Of a stretch of 19,066 bases of DNA, positions 14,389-19,066 are shown one piece after another. The notes beneath the pieces are model-generated. The model saw nothing but the letters and a program-made list of their open reading frames with translations. It was not told where the DNA came from and searched no databases. Every line of letters begins with the position of its first letter. Positions within the stretch are counted from its first letter, which is position 1. The stretch is from an uncultured bacterium (lineage in GTDB: Bacteria > Bacillota > Clostridia > Lachnospirales > Lachnospiraceae), in assembly GCA_946061355.1 (NCBI GenBank), contig CAMGRE010000016.1, positions 1 through 19,066 on the forward strand. The letters are read 5' to 3'. A program made the position numbers and the translations under genes.

Positions 14389-17300
14389 TTATCTCATCAA
14401 CTTTTCAAAGATCATCTGCTGCGTGGGCAGGTGATCTTTTTCGGCGCTCTCTGCAACTTTAAACTCCAGGCCAAGACTCTTTATCAGAGTCAGATATGCA
14501 TTTTCTTCAGGCGACAGAACATCTTCCAGCTTTTGTCCCTTCTTCAGTTCCTTCCTGCTTCGCCATATCGGTTCCATTTGGTTGTGAATATGCGCTGCAT
14601 AGCTATTCATAATGTAGGCGCAGAACGCTTTCACGCTGGTATAGCCATAAGCCTCCATCATTTCTCTTCTCAACTGCTCTTTTATCTTTTTCTCTTCAGA
14701 TCTGCTCAGTTCTTTATTGAGTTTACGCTCACAGTCCCTAATTCGTTGTCCTGCCAGTTCCTCCAGATCAAGGAAATCGTCAACCGCCTTTTCGTAATCC
14801 CGACTCTTTTTGATCCAGCTCACGATGGTCCCGCCTACTCCGATCAGGAATCCGGCAGCTCCCAATCCTGCGCCGACAACCCCCAAGACCGGTATTGCGC
14901 TAGCCAGGGACATAGCGCTGGCAGCCATCACACATATACCGCTTACTGTCTGGCAACCGGCAGTAATGGCATCTCTCTCGACAATTCTCTCCTGAATTTT
15001 CAGAACATTCTTCTCAAAATGTTTCTTCCTGGCCAGTTCCTGCTCCGCATTAATCTGAGGAAGCACCCTTTGGTTATTTTCGAGTCTATCAAATTTTTTC
15101 TGAGCTGCTTTCCCCTTCCTGACTCCGTTGAGTGCCCTGCCATACTGATAGAGCCCAACCCCGGTACTCAGTCCGCCGACCAAAACTCCTACTCCTGCGG
15201 TTACGACCCCCGCAGTTTCACTTCCAAGAGTACCGGCAAAACTGCCGACCGCACCCTGCGATGCCTTAACATATGTACCCATAGTTCCTGTGAGGGCAGC
15301 CCCCATGCCGTATCCTGAAGATATCATCTGATTTGCCGCATCCAGCGCTGCACCAATACCGGCTCCCCAAGTCATGTCCGAAAAATTCTTAAATGTCCTG
15401 TAAAGCGCGCCAACAGCCAGCACTGCACCGAAGATTCCCGTAACAGCACCTATTGCACCACCTACATAGTTCGTCATCGCTGCCTGCGATTTCATCTCTT
15501 CCAGCTTAAAGCTGCTTGCCACGATCGCCAGCCCCGACTTACTTCCCGTTCCCAGAAGCTTGCCTGTCTGAAGTTTTCCCATGACATATTCCTGCACAGT
15601 GGTTTTATCTTCGCCCGGGAGATGGATTTCCAGCGTCATTAGTTCGTTAACCGGTTTTCCCATATCCTCCAGCGCCTTTTTTAAATCATTCTTCAGACTC
15701 CTCTTTTCAATCAGATTAAAAATACTGCAATTCCTATATTCCTGCTCTATGGAGGCTACCTTGTTAATTGCTTTGTATACCGCTTCAATCTTCTGCTGGG
15801 GAGTCTTCACCTCATTCATGTGTTCATCGAGTTCGACTATCTCCTCCAGCACCTGTTGATCAGTCTTCACCTCATTCAGGTTTTCATCGAGTTCGACTAT
15901 CTCCTCCAGCACCTGCTGATTCGTCTTCGCATCCTCATCCTCATCCTGATGCCGGACTTCCGCAATATACAGTGCCCGCAGAAACGGCGCCGCCTGGTTT
16001 GCACTCTGATAAACCTCCTTGAAACCGGGACTGCCAAAAAAAGTCTTCTCTAATTTAAAGCCAACCTTCTCTAACTTTCCTACATTGGGAGTATAATTGT
16101 TCTTTATATTTATCACCGTGGCTTCCGTGATGTCCGTCTGGTATCCGTTTTCAATCATGTAATAAACCAAAAGCCTGTTTGTCATAAAACGGTTGAAAAA
16201 ATTGAATATCAAACTATTCTCAATGCTGCCGTTCTTACTGCTTGCATAGGCTTCTAACAGCCATTGATCCGCCTCGTGCAGAGCAAACACTTTATTTTTC
16301 GGAAATCCCTCCTCTTCTCCATCCTCAAACGGAATTTGCATACCCGTTCTTTGTTCAAAAGACTCCTCTTCCTGCGATTTCTTATCCTCCTCAATCTGCT
16401 GTACAAGCTGCCGGGCAAGCTGCTCAGCCTGCTGAAGCCACGGATGCTCAGCCTGCTGAAGCTCCGGATGCTCAGCAAGCAGCTCAGCAAGCTGCTCAGC
16501 GAGTTGCTGGGCCTGCTCCTTGACCTGCTGCTCAAAGGGAGTCTCATCGAGCAACTGAGCGAGCTGCCGGGCCTGCTGTGTGAGCTGCTCAACCCGAGCC
16601 TGAGCCTGGGCCTGCTGTGTGAACTGCTCAGCCCGCTTCCGGACGTACTCGGCCTCATCCTTTATCACCCAAACCTGCTCCATTAACTCCTCAGCCTGCC
16701 CCTCCAAACTCTCTCTGGTCCGCTCATCCTGATCCTGGGCCGACCGTATGAGCTCCTGGGCCTCCCGTGTGAATTTCTGGGCATCCTGTGTGAGTCTCTG
16801 GACCTTCTCTGTGAACTCCTCAGCCTGCTTCCGGGTCTGCTCCTGAGCCTGCTCGCTGGTCTGGTGATCTGTCAGCAATTGAGCGAGCTGATCAGCCTGA
16901 CCCCGAGCCTGCCGAGCCTGCTCCCGGGCCTGCTGCCGGGCCTGCTCCCAGACCTGCCTCTGTTCCTGCGGAAAAGCGTCCGGCTTAACATCCTGTATAG
17001 CAATGATCTTCTGAATTGCCGAATGATATGCTTCCTTTTGGTCTTTTTGTGTGTCATCCAGATACTGATCATCTATGTCTATCGGATCCCAAACTTTAAG
17101 AATTGCACCTGCACGTCTTCTGATCTGACCGAGGCTAAAACTGCGAGTCTCAAACATTCTCGTCAGTTCATTCGCAAAACGATTCAGCGTCTCTGTCCTC
17201 AGTGGAATTTTCATTTCATTCCATCTATTCTGCGCGATTGTGTGAGCCAATTCCTCTGCTTCTCTCAATGCCTCTTCCAGTTCTATGCTTTCCCTTTCAA

Positions 17301-17610
17301 TTCGGGAAAGATCTGCACTTTCCCAAGCATTCTGATTCTGCTCTCCAATTATAATATTATCTTCATGCAAATTGTTATTTTGGTTTAACTCCAAACCTTC
17401 TTCCTGCCCATTGACCAGATCAATCTTGATATCGTCCTCTGTCAATTCCGGATCCTGGTCCCCCAAAAAATCCGCAGCATTCACCCGTTGCACCTGATAT
17501 TGATGATTTGGCATCTGTGTCGCCATCGCCACATCCTCAATAATTTCCATATCCTCAAGGAACTCTTCAAAAGTCATTTGCTGCTGACGCATCGTCTTCT
17601 TCGTTTCCAT
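14389..17610 (-). CDS. Large membrane-associated protein of the duplicated module, copy 1 (function unknown)
   Basis: This 1073-residue protein is not assignable to a named family. Residues 1-100 are polar and acidic. A helical part follows with RAGAILKVWDPI (166-177). Residues about 215-410 form a long Gln/Ala/Glu-rich coiled coil (LAQLL, QAEQLAR and similar heptad-like units) that copy 2 lacks. The conserved core starts at LHEADQWLLEA (444-454) and GSIENS (461-466). A 20-residue tandem repeat lies at about 562-603. Hydrophobic glycine-rich segments are at about 715-737, 798-822, 882-908 and 909-932, the last followed by WIKKSRDYEK. The C-terminus has RREMMEAYGYTS (981-992) and PTQQMIFEKLMR. 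No signal peptide is seen. The ATG directly follows the TAG of the GNAT gene, with a GGGGG-type ribosome site inside that gene, so the two are translationally coupled. Confidence 0.88.
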   Translation of the reverse strand: METKKTMRQQQMTFEEFLEDMEIIEDVAMATQMPNHQYQVQRVNAADFLGDQDPELTEDDIKIDLVNGQEEGLELNQNNNLHEDNIIIGEQNQNAWESADLSRIERESIELEEALREAEELAHTIAQNRWNEMKIPLRTETLNRFANELTRMFETRSFSLGQIRRRAGAILKVWDPIDIDDQYLDDTQKDQKEAYHSAIQKIIAIQDVKPDAFPQEQRQVWEQARQQAREQARQARGQADQLAQLLTDHQTSEQAQEQTRKQAEEFTEKVQRLTQDAQKFTREAQELIRSAQDQDERTRESLEGQAEELMEQVWVIKDEAEYVRKRAEQFTQQAQAQARVEQLTQQARQLAQLLDETPFEQQVKEQAQQLAEQLAELLAEHPELQQAEHPWLQQAEQLARQLVQQIEEDKKSQEEESFEQRTGMQIPFEDGEEEGFPKNKVFALHEADQWLLEAYASSKNGSIENSLIFNFFNRFMTNRLLVYYMIENGYQTDITEATVINIKNNYTPNVGKLEKVGFKLEKTFFGSPGFKEVYQSANQAAPFLRALYIAEVRHQDEDEDAKTNQQVLEEIVELDENLNEVKTDQQVLEEIVELDEHMNEVKTPQQKIEAVYKAINKVASIEQEYRNCSIFNLIEKRSLKNDLKKALEDMGKPVNELMTLEIHLPGEDKTTVQEYVMGKLQTGKLLGTGSKSGLAIVASSFKLEEMKSQAAMTNYVGGAIGAVTGIFGAVLAVGALYRTFKNFSDMTWGAGIGAALDAANQMISSGYGMGAALTGTMGTYVKASQGAVGSFAGTLGSETAGVVTAGVGVLVGGLSTGVGLYQYGRALNGVRKGKAAQKKFDRLENNQRVLPQINAEQELARKKHFEKNVLKIQERIVERDAITAGCQTVSGICVMAASAMSLASAIPVLGVVGAGLGAAGFLIGVGGTIVSWIKKSRDYEKAVDDFLDLEELAGQRIRDCERKLNKELSRSEEKKIKEQLRREMMEAYGYTSVKAFCAYIMNSYAAHIHNQMEPIWRSRKELKKGQKLEDVLSPEENAYLTLIKSLGLEFKVAESAEKDHLPTQQMIFEKLMR
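15803..15922 (-). repeat. Two tandem 60-nt repeats in large protein copy 1
   Basis: Bases 15803-15862 and 15863-15922 are near-identical 60-nt units. Each encodes about 20 residues with the core QQVLEEIVELDE followed by NEVKT. The unit is in phase with the reading frame. Copy 2 has only a single related charged segment here, so the duplication arose after the paralogues split. Confidence 0.9.
16381..16968 (-). repeat. Low-complexity coiled-coil-coding tract with short internal repeats
   Basis: This tract is rich in CTG, CAG and GCC-type codons and encodes residues about 215-410 of large protein copy 1. It contains imperfect repeats; the clearest is a 24-nt pair at 16425-16448 and 16449-16472 coding two AEHPxLQQ units. 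Its base composition and codon use differ clearly from the flanking coding sequence, consistent with expansion of short repeats. Confidence 0.75.
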
Positions 17611-18480
17611 CTAATTTCCCCCTATCACTCGTTCATATTCCCGGAAAAGATATTCCTCCTGCCCTTCCCCAAACAGTTTTTTGACTGATTCATAAAATTT
17701 CTTGCGATAAAGCTTCAGGTAGATCTTAATCCCCGGTTTCAATACCGTCTGCAAATCATTGATCAAAACCGCGATCAGCAGAGTCATTGCAAACTTATTT
17801 TGCAGAGCCGGTGACAGGTAGCCTTTCATCGTTGTCAGGTCGCCATTCTTCATGCACCGCATGCACGCCGCGCCCCTTATCTCACCGTCCTCGATGTAGA
17901 ACCGGCACAATTCCGGTCTGTAACCGCTCTCTTCAATATAGCAGCCTGTCGTTTCATACTCTGCCAACAGTCTCCGCAGCCGCAGATCATGATAGTCATC
18001 GATCCTGATCACAGATTTCCAGAGCTTCGGCGATGCCTTTTGCAGTTTCTGCAGTTCGCTTCCCTGGAACTGTCCCTGACCATACACAACCATGTGCGCC
18101 GGTTTCATCACCGGCCGGAATCCGGCTTCCTGCAGAAAGGAAGTCACATTCTCCAAGTCCTGTTCGTCGCCATGCCACTCACAGCTCAGCCTTTTCCTCC
18201 CAAGCAGTTGCAGCTGCTCCTCCGAAAACTGCAGCAGCTTCGTTCCGACTCCCTGCCTGCGGCATTGCTTTTGAGCAAATACATACTCAAGCGCCACATT
18301 TTTCCGGTTCCTCGGTGAAAGCGCATACACAGCAATGGCTTTCAGATTTTTCTCCTCATCAAGCCCGCCAAAAAACAGTCTCCATTCGTCCGGTACGATA
18401 TCCAGTTCCTTCGGAATCCATCCGCATTGTATCAGCTGCTCCTGCTGTTCTTTCTTCAAAAGAACACATTGGATCTCCAT
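17611..18480 (-). CDS. GNAT-fold acetyltransferase-like protein, first gene of the module operon
   Basis: This 289-residue protein contains one recognisable GNAT domain (about 1-135). Strand 4 and the acetyl-CoA loop read VALEYVFAQKQCRRQGVGTK, the latter part (73-83) being the motif A R/Q-x-x-G-x-G/A pattern. A following NVTSFLQEAGFRP (111-123) is the usual motif B region. The second half (about 155-260) looks like a degenerate second GNAT domain without a clear acetyl-CoA loop. It would transfer an acyl group from acyl-CoA to an amine; the substrate is unknown. The ATG at 18480 follows AAGGAGGGG. The TAG stop directly abuts the ATG of large copy 1, so the GNAT is an integral part of the module. 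A decayed copy of its 3' end lies before large copy 2. Confidence 0.85.
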   Translation of the reverse strand: MEIQCVLLKKEQQEQLIQCGWIPKELDIVPDEWRLFFGGLDEEKNLKAIAVYALSPRNRKNVALEYVFAQKQCRRQGVGTKLLQFSEEQLQLLGRKRLSCEWHGDEQDLENVTSFLQEAGFRPVMKPAHMVVYGQGQFQGSELQKLQKASPKLWKSVIRIDDYHDLRLRRLLAEYETTGCYIEESGYRPELCRFYIEDGEIRGAACMRCMKNGDLTTMKGYLSPALQNKFAMTLLIAVLINDLQTVLKPGIKIYLKLYRKKFYESVKKLFGEGQEEYLFREYERVIGGN

Positions 18481-18569
18481 TTTATCCCCTCCTTCATTGG
18501 TTTCCTTATATATTGCTCTTCTATCGTGTCACAGAAAATACCGATTTTATACGACACACTTCTGCTTCT

Positions 18570-18599
18570 ATTATAAAATATACCCTCGGAGAATGTCCA
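18570..18599 (-). promoter_or_regulatory. Sigma-A promoter of the GNAT/large/small operon
   Basis: On the minus strand TGGACA (18594-18599, five of six consensus) is followed after 18 nt by a perfect TATAAT (18570-18575). The leader to the GNAT start is about 80 nt. No second convincing promoter was seen inside the operon, so all five genes may depend on it. Confidence 0.7.
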
Positions 18600-18705
18600 T
18601 AAAAAACGAAAAAGCACTGTCCCTCTCTTTGTATTTTTTATACGATGTTTTCGGGGAAAGGGATACAGAATGCCTGTCCCAGAAAGCCCTTCTGCATACT
18701 GAGGC

Positions 18706-18744
18706 ATAAAAATGCCCTCCCTGCCGGATATCCGGTAAGGAGGG
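18706..18744 (-). terminator. Rho-independent terminator of the Rpn-type gene
   Basis: Bases 18715-18727 pair with 18732-18744 (one wobble, one mismatch) around an ATAT loop, and T5 (18712-18708) follows on the minus strand after CA. It ends the gene reading in from the right edge. In the 312-nt gap 18481-18792 I see only this terminator and the operon promoter. Confidence 0.8.
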
Positions 18745-18792
18745 TGTATCTGCTGCCATCTCATGATGTTCTCTGTGCTCCGGTGTCACTGT

Positions 18793-19066
18793 TTATTCAG
18801 TTGCTTTCTTCCCATATAGCACTTCATCCAGAATCGCTTCCAGATCATACTCGGGCGCATGCCGGCTGACAATCTCCACCCGTCTGCTGATGGATGCCTC
18901 ATCCTCCTCAAGTTCTCTTGCAATCTCAGGAACATTCTCGCCTCTCTTTACTTTTGTGATAATCTTTTGGAGTAATTTTATTTCTCCTCCACGTGTGAGA
19001 CCTTCTTCTCTGCCCTGCCTGAGCAGTCTCTGTTCAAGTTCATATGCTTTCATATATGCAAGCCCC
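18793..19066 (-). CDS. C-terminal part of a probable Rpn/PD-(D/E)XK nuclease-transposase family protein
   Basis: The frame is open from the right window edge to a stop at 18793, so only the 3' part (about 91 codons) is visible; an ATG at 19053 is probably internal. The sequence GREEGLTRGGEIKLLQKIITKV, followed by a helix-turn-helix-like VPEIARELEEDEASISRRVE, resembles the C-terminal tail of Rpn/YhgA-type recombination-promoting nucleases, which are abundant in Lachnospiraceae. The catalytic PD-(D/E)XK domain would lie outside the window. It is separated from the GNAT operon by its own terminator, so the two are not co-transcribed. The family call rests on the tail alone. Confidence 0.6.
   Translation of the reverse strand, partial: GLAYMKAYELEQRLLRQGREEGLTRGGEIKLLQKIITKVKRGENVPEIARELEEDEASISRRVEIVSRHAPEYDLEAILDEVLYGKKATE

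Noticed and set aside
10668..17610. Reading the module as a toxin-immunity or type III secretion effector-chaperone locus.
   Set aside because: No secretion signal, LXG/WXG motif, toxin domain or secretion genes are in the window; it is kept only as an untested alternative.
18545..18645. A 10-nt direct repeat TCGTATAAAA (minus strand) at 18545-18554 and 18636-18645 flanking the operon promoter.
   Set aside because: It is AT-rich, short and occurs only twice; not enough to call an operator.

Overview
The window looks like a chromosome segment from a Gram-positive anaerobe of the Clostridia, most likely a Lachnospiraceae member. The reasons are consensus sigma-A promoters, strong AGGAGG-type ribosome binding sites, an extended class A PBP, a ZntA-type ATPase whose HMA domain is a separate protein, a short stand-alone MetH-activation-like protein, and an Rpn-type nuclease/transposase fragment. 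This placement is inference from gene content, not from a marker gene. No rRNA, tRNA or CRISPR array was seen. Almost everything is on the minus strand; the PBP gene is the exception.

Region 1 (1-3580, minus) holds yigZ (IMPACT family), the magnesium channel mgtE and a MATE exporter cut by the left window edge. mgtE has its own consensus promoter, overlapping the 3' end of yigZ. A possible 39-codon upstream ORF runs into the mgtE start. Region 2 (3580-6593, plus) is a 909-residue bifunctional class A penicillin-binding protein behind an extended -10 promoter.

Region 3 (6599-10500, minus) is one compact transcription unit: an ArsR/SmtB metal sensor, a free HMA metallochaperone-like domain, a Zn/Cd/Pb P-type ATPase, a protein resembling the methionine synthase activation domain, and a cobalamin adenosyltransferase. 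It has a strong promoter with an inverted-repeat operator. It looks like a zinc/cadmium efflux operon that runs on into B12 metabolism.

Region 4 (10564-18600, minus) is the most unusual part. It is a five-gene operon that I cannot assign to a described system: a GNAT-fold protein, then a large (1073 aa) plus small (173 aa) pair, then a second large (860 aa) plus small (173 aa) pair. The pairs are paralogous, so the module is a tandem duplication. A 45-nt remnant of the GNAT 3' end lies between them and marks the duplication joint. The large proteins combine a variable low-complexity or coiled-coil N-terminal half with a conserved C-terminal half carrying glycine-rich hydrophobic segments. The small acidic proteins are much better conserved and could be chaperones, adaptors or immunity partners. 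The operon has a good promoter at 18570-18599 and a bidirectional-looking terminator at 10564-10608.

Region 5 (18700-19066, minus) is the 3' part of a probable Rpn-family nuclease/transposase gene with its own terminator, running off the right edge.
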